Assembly: GCA_965199935.1 (NCBI GenBank)
Contig: CBDATD010000001.1
Span: 558,001-622,000 of the forward strand
DNA length: 64,000 bases
Reading direction: 5' to 3'
Origin: JAPPLG01 sp965199935
Lineage (GTDB): Bacteria > Bdellovibrionota > Bdellovibrionia > Bdellovibrionales > UBA1609
The position numbers and the translations under genes were made by a program. A model generated the notes under the pieces. It saw nothing but the letters and a program-made list of their open reading frames with translations, was not told the DNA's origin and did no database searches. The stretch's first letter is position 1, and the number at the start of each line of letters is the position of its first letter. Below are positions 51,487 to 59,247 of this stretch, piece by piece.

Positions 51487-52284
51487 ATGGCTCATATCAT
51501 TTCTATTACGAACCAAAAGGGCGGGGTGGGAAAAACCACAACTTCCATTTCTTTAAGCACTGCCTTGGCAAAATTTGGGTCTAAGGTCTTGCTTATTGAC
51601 GCGGATTCCCAATTCAATACTACAAGTGGTTTAAATGTTCAGAATAACAACACTTTATATGATTTTTTTTGGGCTGAAAACCCCGACTTTAATCTCTATA
51701 TTCAGTCTGTGAAAAACTATCCTCGCCTATTTTTAGTGTCAGCAGACCCTCGTTTATCGGGATTAGAGCTGGAGTGGTCGGGAATGAATCAAAATAAATA
51801 CATTTTAAGGGAAAAATTGTCTGCTATTGAAAAAGAATACGATTTTATCTTCATTGACTGCCCCCCTAGTTTGGGTTTGTTGACTGTGAATGCTCTAACA
51901 GCCTCCAAGTATTTTATTGTGCCTCTTCAATGTGAATATTACGCCCTGGAGGGTTTAAGCTTACTTTTAAATACAGCCTGCTCCATTAAAGAGAACCTTA
52001 ATTCTGACTTAGTGCTACAGGGTGTCTTGCTCACAATGTTTGATTCTAGAAATACTTTAAGTCATAAGGTGGCAGAACAGGTCCGACGTCATTTCACGGA
52101 CAAGGTCTTCCAAACTGTCATTCCTAGGAATGTACGCCTTAGTGAAGCACCGAGTCATGGGATTTCTATATTTGATTACGCTTCTGAGTCTGCGGGGGCT
52201 TTAGCTTATAAGAAGTTAGCAGAGGAATTAGTTCAAAGATTAAATTTCAACAAAGGGACGTTTAAAGAAAATGTTTTACAATAA
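51487..52284 (+). CDS. parA: chromosome partitioning ATPase ParA (Soj)
   Basis: A 265-residue MinD/ParA ATPase. The deviant Walker A is QKGGVGKTTTS (residues 9-19), with DADSQFNTT and FIDCPPSLGLLT after it, and no N-terminal helix-turn-helix, as in chromosomal type Ia/Soj proteins. It drives separation of ParB-parS complexes. AGGAG lies about 20 bases upstream within a short dyad AGACT...AGTCT (51453-51469), so the ribosome site is not ideal. Confidence 0.97.
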   Translation: MAHIISITNQKGGVGKTTTSISLSTALAKFGSKVLLIDADSQFNTTSGLNVQNNNTLYDFFWAENPDFNLYIQSVKNYPRLFLVSADPRLSGLELEWSGMNQNKYILREKLSAIEKEYDFIFIDCPPSLGLLTVNALTASKYFIVPLQCEYYALEGLSLLLNTACSIKENLNSDLVLQGVLLTMFDSRNTLSHKVAEQVRRHFTDKVFQTVIPRNVRLSEAPSHGISIFDYASESAGALAYKKLAEELVQRLNFNKGTFKENVLQ

Positions 52285-52302
52285 ACAAAAAGGAGGATCA
52301 AA

Positions 52303-53148
52303 GTGTCTCCAAATAGAGAAGTGTTAGGTAAAGGATTGGATCAGCTGTTGGGGAGAACAGAAAGTGCTGGTTCCCTAGAAAACAGAATCTTACAGATTCC
52401 TATTGAACGTATTCACCCGGATACTCAACAGCCTAGGAGGTTTTTTGATGAAACAGCTTTGCACAACCTTGCACTGTCTATTAAAGAACAAGGGCTTTTA
52501 CAGCCTATTTTAGTTTCCAAGGAAGAAGATGGTTCTTATAAAATCATTGCGGGAGAAAGAAGATGGAGGGCTGTTCAGAAATTAGGCTGGCCTCGAATGC
52601 CTGTTTTATTAAAGAATGATAAAAAACAAATGGACCAAAAAATGGCTTTGGCCTTAGTGGAAAACCTGCAAAGACAGGATTTAAGTCCTATTGAGGAAGC
52701 TCATGCTTTTCGATTTCTTTTGGAAGAAAACAGCTGGTCTCAACAAAAATTAGCAGAAACGATAGGGAGAGACCGCACCTCTATTGCGAACACTCTAAGA
52801 CTTTTAAACCTGCACTCAGATGTGCAGAAACTTCTTTCAAAAAATAAAATTTCACTAAGTATTGCTAAACTGCTTCTTCAAGAAAAGTCTTTGGAAAGGC
52901 AGGTGATATGGGCTAGAAAGACAGTTCAAGCCGGGCTAACAGTTCGTGATTTAGAAAAAAAACTTCAATCCAGTATGATAAAAAATAAAGAAATAGAGGA
53001 ATATCCGTACTGGCTTAAGGAAGCTTGTTCAGCTCTCTCTAGGAAATGGGGGCTTTTGGTTCAAGCTCAGAGGTCAAAAAATAAAACGAGGATTGTATTG
53101 TCTTTTGATAAAGATGATGATTTGAAGGAGTTTGTTGGACGTGTCTGA
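52303..53148 (+). CDS. parB: chromosome partitioning protein ParB (Spo0J)
   Basis: A 281-residue ParB CTPase clamp. DTQQPRRFFDE starts the N-terminal domain, AGERRWRAVQ is the CTP-binding box II, LVENLQRQDLSPIEEA box III, and a helix-turn-helix (QQKLAETIGRDRTSIANTLRLL) binds parS. GTG 52303 has AAGGAGG a few bases upstream, a very strong site. Its end overlaps the bactofilin start. Confidence 0.97.
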   Translation: MSPNREVLGKGLDQLLGRTESAGSLENRILQIPIERIHPDTQQPRRFFDETALHNLALSIKEQGLLQPILVSKEEDGSYKIIAGERRWRAVQKLGWPRMPVLLKNDKKQMDQKMALALVENLQRQDLSPIEEAHAFRFLLEENSWSQQKLAETIGRDRTSIANTLRLLNLHSDVQKLLSKNKISLSIAKLLLQEKSLERQVIWARKTVQAGLTVRDLEKKLQSSMIKNKEIEEYPYWLKEACSALSRKWGLLVQAQRSKNKTRIVLSFDKDDDLKEFVGRV

Positions 53149-53476
53149 GAACGTACAGGCTATTTTAGATCAAGGGGCTTCATTTCAGGGGCAGTTGAGT
53201 TTTGATGGAGTGGTCCGGGTGGCGGGCTGTTTTGAAGGGGAAGTTCACAGTCCCAAGGGAACTTTAATTATCGAATCGGAGGGAAAGATGAAGGCCCAAA
53301 TTCATGTGCAAACTCTCATACTGCATGGCTTTCTAAAAGGCGCAGTCAAGGCGGATGAGCAAGTAAAGATGCATCCTCCTGCTCATTTTATAGGAACGGT
53401 AGAAAGCCCTTCTTTGAAGATTGATGAAGGTGTGATTTTTGAAGGGTCTAGTCTGCATTCTAAAAAGAGTTCTTGA
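53135..53476 (+). CDS. bactofilin
   Basis: A 113-residue bactofilin (DUF583) with the beta-helix pattern QGQLSFDGVVRVAG, GEVHSPKGTLIIESEG and HVQTLILHGFLKGAV. Bactofilins form filaments; in Myxococcus some of them position ParABS parts. AAGGAG (53125-53130) serves TTG 53135 (four bases) or GTG 53141 (ten bases); the overlap with parB is 8-14 bases, so coupling is likely. The 31-base gap to the next ATP synthase gene suggests one transcript. Confidence 0.9.
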   Translation: MDVSENVQAILDQGASFQGQLSFDGVVRVAGCFEGEVHSPKGTLIIESEGKMKAQIHVQTLILHGFLKGAVKADEQVKMHPPAHFIGTVESPSLKIDEGVIFEGSSLHSKKSS

Positions 53477-53507
53477 CGAAACTTAGAAATTTGCACAAAA
53501 AAGATTT

Positions 53508-53951
53508 ATGGAAACCTTGAACTCTGTTATACGCGTCTTACAGCTTGATGGAACTTTTTTTATTTATCTTGTTGTATTTTTTATCTTCATGCTGGTTACA
53601 GCTCAGGCTTTGTTAAAGCCCTACTATGAAAAATTTTTAGCTCGAGAAAAACAAACAAAAGGACAGGCTCTTCTCTCTGCACAGCTTCAGAAAAAAGAAG
53701 AAAAGTTAAATCAAGAGTATGAACAAAGGCTTTCAGCTTTTCATCAAAAGTTTCAAAAAGAGTTGAGTGAAAGAAAAAATCAGATTTTAAAAATGCATCA
53801 AGAACAAATGGGTCAAACTCACATACAGGCTCAAAATAAGATTGACAGTGCTGTAAATTCTTTTCAAAAAGACCTGACTGAGGCTGAAAAAAAGTTGGAA
53901 AGACAAGCGCCTGAGTTGGCTGAGAAACTAAAATTAAAACTTATTCAATAA
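53508..53951 (+). CDS. atpF': ATP synthase subunit b' (peripheral stalk)
   Basis: A 147-residue protein with one N-terminal membrane helix (FFIYLVVFFIFMLVTAQALL) and a long, charged helical tail, the b/b' stalk pattern. A second b-type gene follows, as in b/b' organisms. Assigned from fold and operon position. Confidence 0.85.
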   Translation: METLNSVIRVLQLDGTFFIYLVVFFIFMLVTAQALLKPYYEKFLAREKQTKGQALLSAQLQKKEEKLNQEYEQRLSAFHQKFQKELSERKNQILKMHQEQMGQTHIQAQNKIDSAVNSFQKDLTEAEKKLERQAPELAEKLKLKLIQ

Positions 53952-53970
53952 GAAAGGCTGAGAAGTACCC

Positions 53971-54492
53971 ATGTTTCTAATCATTTTGTTTTTAGTTGCA
54001 GCCCCCGTCTGTTCTTTATCAGCTGTTGGAGAAGGAATTCCCGTTTCTTTTATATTGTTTCAAACCTTTAATTTTCTGATTTTCTTGGGTTTTGTTGTTT
54101 ATCTGTTTTTAAAAAAAGCTCCACCATATATTCTTCAACAATATAATGATTATATTTCCATGAAAAATCGAGCAGAAAATTTGTATCGGCAGGCTGAGGA
54201 TAATATAAAAAAAACTCAACACAAGTTATCTCAAATAAAAGAAAAGTCGGGCAGATTTGATGAAGAGTTAAACTTTGAATTAGAGAAAATGTCAGTTCAG
54301 CTGGATCAGGATTTAAAAGAGCAGAAGGACGCCGTCTTGAGGACGGCTCAAAATTTTATTGATCAAAAGCTGATAAAGTTAAAGACCGGCCTCAATAAGA
54401 AATTTATAGATCAAGTGTTCACTTTGTGCCGAGAGAATTTAAAAGATGAAAAACAAGACAGCCGTCTTTTTGCTCAAAAACTGAGAGGATAA
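53971..54492 (+). CDS. atpF: ATP synthase subunit b (peripheral stalk)
   Basis: A 173-residue b subunit. A signal-like N terminus (MFLIILFLVAAPVCSLSA) comes before the membrane helix FQTFNFLIFLGFVVYLFLKK, then a long coiled-coil stalk. The extra leader is shared in spirit with atpE. It lies between b' and delta. Confidence 0.87.
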   Translation: MFLIILFLVAAPVCSLSAVGEGIPVSFILFQTFNFLIFLGFVVYLFLKKAPPYILQQYNDYISMKNRAENLYRQAEDNIKKTQHKLSQIKEKSGRFDEELNFELEKMSVQLDQDLKEQKDAVLRTAQNFIDQKLIKLKTGLNKKFIDQVFTLCRENLKDEKQDSRLFAQKLRG

Positions 54493-54493
54493 A

Positions 54494-55003
54494 ATGCATT
54501 CTGTTGGAGATCTTTACGCGAAAACGCTGTTTGAATTAGAATCTGAAGGAGCTTTACAAATTTGTGAGCTTAGAAAGGCGTTGAGTTCGGAAGATTTGTC
54601 TTTTTTTTGCTCTTCATTAATTCCAGCCTCCGATAAGTTTAAAGTTTTGGAACAAATCCCATTCTCAAAACAAGTACTCTATTTTTTATATCAATTGACT
54701 TTAAAAAACAGATGGCCGTACTTTGATCAAATTTGCAAAAGTGTCGAAAAGATGGCAGACGAAAAACAAGGGATTGTTAAAGGCTTTATTTATACGTCAA
54801 AGGCCCTTTCAGAAGCAGAAAAAAAAGAGGTTGAAAATTCCCTTCAAAAGTTTTTTGGGGGTAAAAAAGTTTTGTTGGAGGTTCAGCAAAAAGAAAATTT
54901 AGTTAACGGCTTTCGAGTGGAGGCGGGAGGTATGAGCTTTGATGACTCTATCTCACATCATTTGCAAAACTTTAAGGCACAGGTGAACAAGCATGAAAAC
55001 TAG
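54494..55003 (+). CDS. atpH: ATP synthase subunit delta
   Basis: A 169-residue OSCP/delta subunit linking stalk to F1. The C-terminal signature is NLVNGFRVEAGGMSFDDSI. ATG 54494 follows the b stop by one base; its end overlaps atpA by 11 bases. Confidence 0.88.
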   Translation: MHSVGDLYAKTLFELESEGALQICELRKALSSEDLSFFCSSLIPASDKFKVLEQIPFSKQVLYFLYQLTLKNRWPYFDQICKSVEKMADEKQGIVKGFIYTSKALSEAEKKEVENSLQKFFGGKKVLLEVQQKENLVNGFRVEAGGMSFDDSISHHLQNFKAQVNKHEN

Positions 55004-56519
55004 TGGTATCCGAGCTGATGAAATCAGCCGTATTTTAAAGCAAAATATTCAGAATTATTCTAAAAATGTTTCTATCCGCGAAGAAGGGCAGGTTTTGAGT
55101 GTCGGAGACGGTGTGTGTAGAATTCATGGCTTAAAAAATGCAATGGCTGGGGAGCTTTTAAAGTTTTCAGATTCTCTCTATGCTCTGGTTTTTAATTTGG
55201 AAGAGGAAAGTGTTGGAGCTGTTCTCCTAGGCTCTTCTGAGGAAGTGAGAGAAGGTTCTCCTGTTCAAAGAACAGAAAAAGTTTTTGAATCTCCTGTAGG
55301 AGAGTCTTTACTTGGAAGAGTGGTGGATGTTTTAGGGAATCCTCTAGATGGTTTAGGCTCCCTGGATGTTCAACAAACGAAACCTATAGAAACAAAAGCT
55401 CCCGGAATTGTTCAAAGGCAGGAGGTTTGTGAGCCTTTACAAACAGGCATCAAAGCTATTGACGCCTTAATTCCCATTGGTAGAGGACAAAGAGAACTTA
55501 TTATTGGAGACCGTCAAACGGGCAAGACGACTTTAGCCATTGATACCATATTGAATCAGAAAAATGAGGACGTAAAATGTGTGTATGTAGCTATTGGCCA
55601 AAAAAGATCTACTTTAGCGAGTGTTGTGGAAAGATTGAGAAAAGCAGATGCTCTTCGCTACACGACTATTGTGGCCGCGACAGCTTCTGATCCTGCTCCA
55701 CTTCAATACCTAGCTCCTTACACTGGTGTCACTATAGCAGAATACTTTAGAGACAAAGGAGAACACGCTTTAATTATCTATGATGATTTGACTAAACAGG
55801 CTCAGGCTTATAGACAGCTTTCTCTTCTTTTAAGAAGACCTCCTGGCCGTGAAGCTTTTCCTGGAGATGTTTTTTATTTGCATTCCAGACTTTTAGAGAG
55901 AGCGGCAAAAATGAGTTCTGATAAAGGGGGAGGTTCTTTAACAGCTCTGCCTATTATTGAAACTCAAGAGGGGGATATTTCCGCTTACATTCCAACAAAT
56001 GTTATTTCCATTACGGACGGTCAGATTTTCTTAGAAACAGATCTCTTTTACAAGGGGGTTCGGCCCGCTTTGAATATTGGAAAATCTGTCTCGCGTGTAG
56101 GAGGGAAAGCTCAGATCAAAGCCATGAGACAGGTGGCAGGCTCTTTAAAACTAGAACTTGCGCAATTTAGAGGCTTGGAGGCTTTTTCAGCTTTTGCGTC
56201 TGATTTGGATAAAGCATCCCAAAAACAACTCGCTAGAGGAAGACGTTTGGTGGAAGTTTTGAAACAAGGGGTTGGAGAACCTCAGGAAGTGGAACAACAA
56301 GCGGCCATCATTTTTGCGGTCTCAGAAGGTTTCTTGGATTCTGTTGAGGAAAACAAAATAAGGCAGTATGAGAAGGAATACCACGAGTTTTTATCCACTA
56401 GCCATAAAGAAATTTTGGACTCTATGAAAAAAGAGAAAAAAATTACAGAAAACACCCGTCAAAAACTTCTTCAAGCTTTGGAAGAATTTAAAATTGTTTT
56501 TAGTAAAAAAGGAGCTTGA
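54993..56519 (+). CDS. atpA: ATP synthase subunit alpha
   Basis: A 508-residue F1 subunit with Walker A GDRQTGKTTLA, PGREAFPGDVFYLHSRLLERAAK, and the arginine-finger region ALNIGKSVSRVGG. Full length and well conserved. Starts inside atpH. Confidence 0.98.
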   Translation: MKTSGIRADEISRILKQNIQNYSKNVSIREEGQVLSVGDGVCRIHGLKNAMAGELLKFSDSLYALVFNLEEESVGAVLLGSSEEVREGSPVQRTEKVFESPVGESLLGRVVDVLGNPLDGLGSLDVQQTKPIETKAPGIVQRQEVCEPLQTGIKAIDALIPIGRGQRELIIGDRQTGKTTLAIDTILNQKNEDVKCVYVAIGQKRSTLASVVERLRKADALRYTTIVAATASDPAPLQYLAPYTGVTIAEYFRDKGEHALIIYDDLTKQAQAYRQLSLLLRRPPGREAFPGDVFYLHSRLLERAAKMSSDKGGGSLTALPIIETQEGDISAYIPTNVISITDGQIFLETDLFYKGVRPALNIGKSVSRVGGKAQIKAMRQVAGSLKLELAQFRGLEAFSAFASDLDKASQKQLARGRRLVEVLKQGVGEPQEVEQQAAIIFAVSEGFLDSVEENKIRQYEKEYHEFLSTSHKEILDSMKKEKKITENTRQKLLQALEEFKIVFSKKGA

Positions 56520-56522
56520 GAT

Positions 56523-57386
56523 TTGAGCCGGCTAAAGGAAATTCAATCCCGCATTCAAAGCGTGAAAAATACTAAACAAATGACCCGTGCTATGAAAATG
56601 ATTTCTGCGGTGAAGTTAAAAAAAGCACAGGAAAGGATCTTAAATTTAAGAACTTATGCAGATGGAATATTATCCACCATGGCGGACGTAGCTTTAAGCT
56701 ATCAGGTAGAGCATCCTTTGCTTCATTTGAAAGCGGAAAGCAAAAAACCTCTTTTAGTTGTGTTGGCTAGTGATCGAGGGCTTTGCGGCGGTTTCAATTA
56801 TAATGTCTGCAAAAAAGCAGAGGAGCTTCTGAGGGAAAATGAAGATCAAGACTGCTTTATTATAGGCAAAAAAGCGGTGGATTATTTTAAGTTTAGAAAA
56901 CTCAAGCCCATTGATAAAATTTCCGGACTGGACCGCGAGGTTTCTTTTCCTTTAGCCGCAAGAACGGCTCAGTTTCTAATGGATTCATTTACTCAAGGAG
57001 ACTACGATCAAATTTCTTTAGTTTATCAAACTTTTTATTCTGCAGTGTCTCAAAAAGTAAAAGTAGAATCTTTTTTGCCCATTGATCTCACACAAACTTC
57101 CTGGGAAGGATCTTCTTTTGCCAAAGATTTTATTTTTGAAACTTCTCCTCAAAAATTGGTGGAGAATTTAATCCAAAAACATTTTGCCACTCAAATTTAT
57201 AGAGCTATGTGTGAAAGTTTAGCTTCGGAGCATGGAGCAAGAATGTATTCCATGGAGAATGCTGTGAAAAATGCTGGAGATATTGAAAAGCAGCTGCAGT
57301 TGACATTTAATAAAATAAGACAAAGCTCTATCACTACAGAATTAATAGAAGTCACCAGTGGTGTCGAAGCTATGAATGCAGGTTAG
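56523..57386 (+). CDS. atpG: ATP synthase subunit gamma
   Basis: A 287-residue central shaft subunit. RIQSVKNTKQMTRAMKMIS at the start and ARMYSMENAVKNAGD plus ITTELIEVTSG at the end are diagnostic. The start is TTG 56523, three bases after the atpA stop; no ATG is suitable. Confidence 0.97.
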   Translation: MSRLKEIQSRIQSVKNTKQMTRAMKMISAVKLKKAQERILNLRTYADGILSTMADVALSYQVEHPLLHLKAESKKPLLVVLASDRGLCGGFNYNVCKKAEELLRENEDQDCFIIGKKAVDYFKFRKLKPIDKISGLDREVSFPLAARTAQFLMDSFTQGDYDQISLVYQTFYSAVSQKVKVESFLPIDLTQTSWEGSSFAKDFIFETSPQKLVENLIQKHFATQIYRAMCESLASEHGARMYSMENAVKNAGDIEKQLQLTFNKIRQSSITTELIEVTSGVEAMNAG

Positions 57387-57405
57387 AGAGAAAGGGGAAA
57401 ACAAA

Positions 57406-58788
57406 ATGGTTGATGGTCAAGTAAAACAAGTTATGGGTCCTGTGGTGGATGTTGAGTTTCCATTGGGGAGCATGCCTTCTATTTATACAGCTCTTAAAGT
57501 TAAGAATAAGTCTTTGATTTTAGAGGTGGCTCAGCACTTAGGGCATCAAGTTTGCCGTACGATTGCAATGGATTCCACAGAAAATTTAACAAGAGGCTCT
57601 GCTGTGGAAAGTACAGGAAAGACCATTCAAACTCCCGTAGGAGAGGAAGTTTTAGGGCGTATTTTAAACGTTGTGGGAGAGCCTATAGATGAAGCGGGGC
57701 CGATTCAGGCAAAAAAAAGGTGGTCTATTCATAGGTCTGCTCCCTCTTTGTCAGAGCAGGCCGCCTCTGTGGATATTTTGGCCACCGGAATTAAAGTCGT
57801 TGATCTTTTAGCTCCTTATATGAAAGGGGGAAAAATTGGTTTGTTTGGAGGCGCGGGTGTTGGAAAAACAGTGATTATCATGGAATTAATTAGAAACGTC
57901 GCCAAGGAGCATGGAGGCTGTTCAGTTTTTGCAGGTGTTGGAGAAAGAACCCGCGAAGGAAATGACTTATATGTTGAGATGAAAGATACGGGAGTTTTGA
58001 AAAAGACAGCCCTGGTTTACGGGCAAATGAATGAACCCCCTGGTGCTAGAGCCAGAGTGGCTCTAACAGGTTTAACAGTCGCAGAATACTTCAGGGATGA
58101 AGCCAATCAAGATGTACTCTTTTTTGTGGATAATATTTTTAGATTTACTCAGGCTGGATCAGAAGTTTCCGCCTTGCTGGGGCGTATTCCTTCTGCAGTG
58201 GGATACCAGCCGACTTTAGCGACAGAGATGGGAGATCTCCAGGAGCGTATTACCTCCACAAACAACGGTTCTATCACTTCTATACAGGCCATTTATGTTC
58301 CAGCAGATGATTACACGGACCCGGCTCCCGCCACCACTTTTACACACTTGGATGCAACGACAAACTTAGACAGAGATATTGCCGCCCTTGGAATTTATCC
58401 TGCAGTTCATCCGTTAAATTCCACTTCGCGCATTTTAGAGCCTCAAATCGTGGGACAAAAGCATTATGAAACGGCTAGAGGAGTGCAGGAAGTGCTTCAG
58501 CGGTACAAAGAACTTCAAGATATTATTGCTATTTTAGGAATGGATGAATTGAGCGAAGAAGATAAGCTCACAGTGTCTCGCGCCAGAAAAATTCAAAATT
58601 TTTTATCTCAGCCTTTCTTTGTAGCGGAGTCTTTTACAGGAATGCAGGGCAAATATGTGCAAGTGCAGGACACGGTGGAGGGTTTTTCCCGTTTGCTGAG
58701 CGGAGATTGTGATAAAATTCCTGAACAGGCTTTTCATATGATTGGAACTATTGAAGAAGCTTTTGAAAAAGCAAAAACTTTGAAATAA
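57406..58788 (+). CDS. atpD: ATP synthase subunit beta
   Basis: A 460-residue catalytic F1 subunit. Walker A is GGAGVGKTVIIMEL, followed by GVGERTREGNDLY, LFFVDNIFRFTQAGSEVSAL and LAT-EMGDLQERIT-type sequence. ATG 57406 has AAGGGG eight bases upstream and starts at the family position MVDGQVKQVMGPVVDVEF; a frame from 57376 overlaps atpG. Confidence 0.98.
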   Translation: MVDGQVKQVMGPVVDVEFPLGSMPSIYTALKVKNKSLILEVAQHLGHQVCRTIAMDSTENLTRGSAVESTGKTIQTPVGEEVLGRILNVVGEPIDEAGPIQAKKRWSIHRSAPSLSEQAASVDILATGIKVVDLLAPYMKGGKIGLFGGAGVGKTVIIMELIRNVAKEHGGCSVFAGVGERTREGNDLYVEMKDTGVLKKTALVYGQMNEPPGARARVALTGLTVAEYFRDEANQDVLFFVDNIFRFTQAGSEVSALLGRIPSAVGYQPTLATEMGDLQERITSTNNGSITSIQAIYVPADDYTDPAPATTFTHLDATTNLDRDIAALGIYPAVHPLNSTSRILEPQIVGQKHYETARGVQEVLQRYKELQDIIAILGMDELSEEDKLTVSRARKIQNFLSQPFFVAESFTGMQGKYVQVQDTVEGFSRLLSGDCDKIPEQAFHMIGTIEEAFEKAKTLK

Positions 58789-58800
58789 AGAGAGCTTTTT

Positions 58801-59208
58801 ATGAATGATTTTTTATTTACTTTTGTCACACCTGAAAAAGAAATTGCAAAGCAGGTTAAAGCCCAGGAAATTTTATGCCCTTCAGAAACAGGTGAGTTGA
58901 ATATCCTGCCTCAGCACGCTCCCTTGATGGCTTTATTAAAGCCGGGAGTGCTTTCCTATAAAGTTTCAAATAGATGGGAGAAATTTGCAGTCAGCTGGGG
59001 GTATTTGGAAGTACACTCAAAAGGAGTAAGGGTGCTGGCAGAGACTGCGGAAACGGGGAGGGAAATTTCAAAATTAAAAGCGGAAAAAAGGCTGAAAGAG
59101 CTTTCTAAAAAACTGGAAGATACTCTGTTAACTCAAGAGCAGATTAGAGAAATAAAAGCACAGGTGGAAAAAGAGAAAGCCCGCATTCACTTCTCCCGCA
59201 TCCATTAA
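58801..59208 (+). CDS. atpC: ATP synthase subunit epsilon
   Basis: A 135-residue F1 subunit that links gamma to the c-ring and can inhibit hydrolysis. LCPSETGELNILPQHAPLMALLKPGVLSY is the beta-sandwich signature here seen in pieces GELNILPQHAP and LLKPGVLSY; the C-terminal two helices follow. It ends the b'bHAGDC operon and converges with alaS. Confidence 0.95.
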   Translation: MNDFLFTFVTPEKEIAKQVKAQEILCPSETGELNILPQHAPLMALLKPGVLSYKVSNRWEKFAVSWGYLEVHSKGVRVLAETAETGREISKLKAEKRLKELSKKLEDTLLTQEQIREIKAQVEKEKARIHFSRIH

Positions 59209-59210
59209 AT

Positions 59211-59225
59211 CCTGGCAGCCCCAGG
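59211..59225. terminator. short GC hairpin between atpC and alaS
   Basis: CCTGG (59211-59215) pairs with CCAGG (59221-59225) in a 39-base convergent spacer. No T-run in either direction, so intrinsic termination is uncertain. Confidence 0.3.
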
Positions 59226-59247
59226 CCCGCCCGCATAAGGCAAATTC

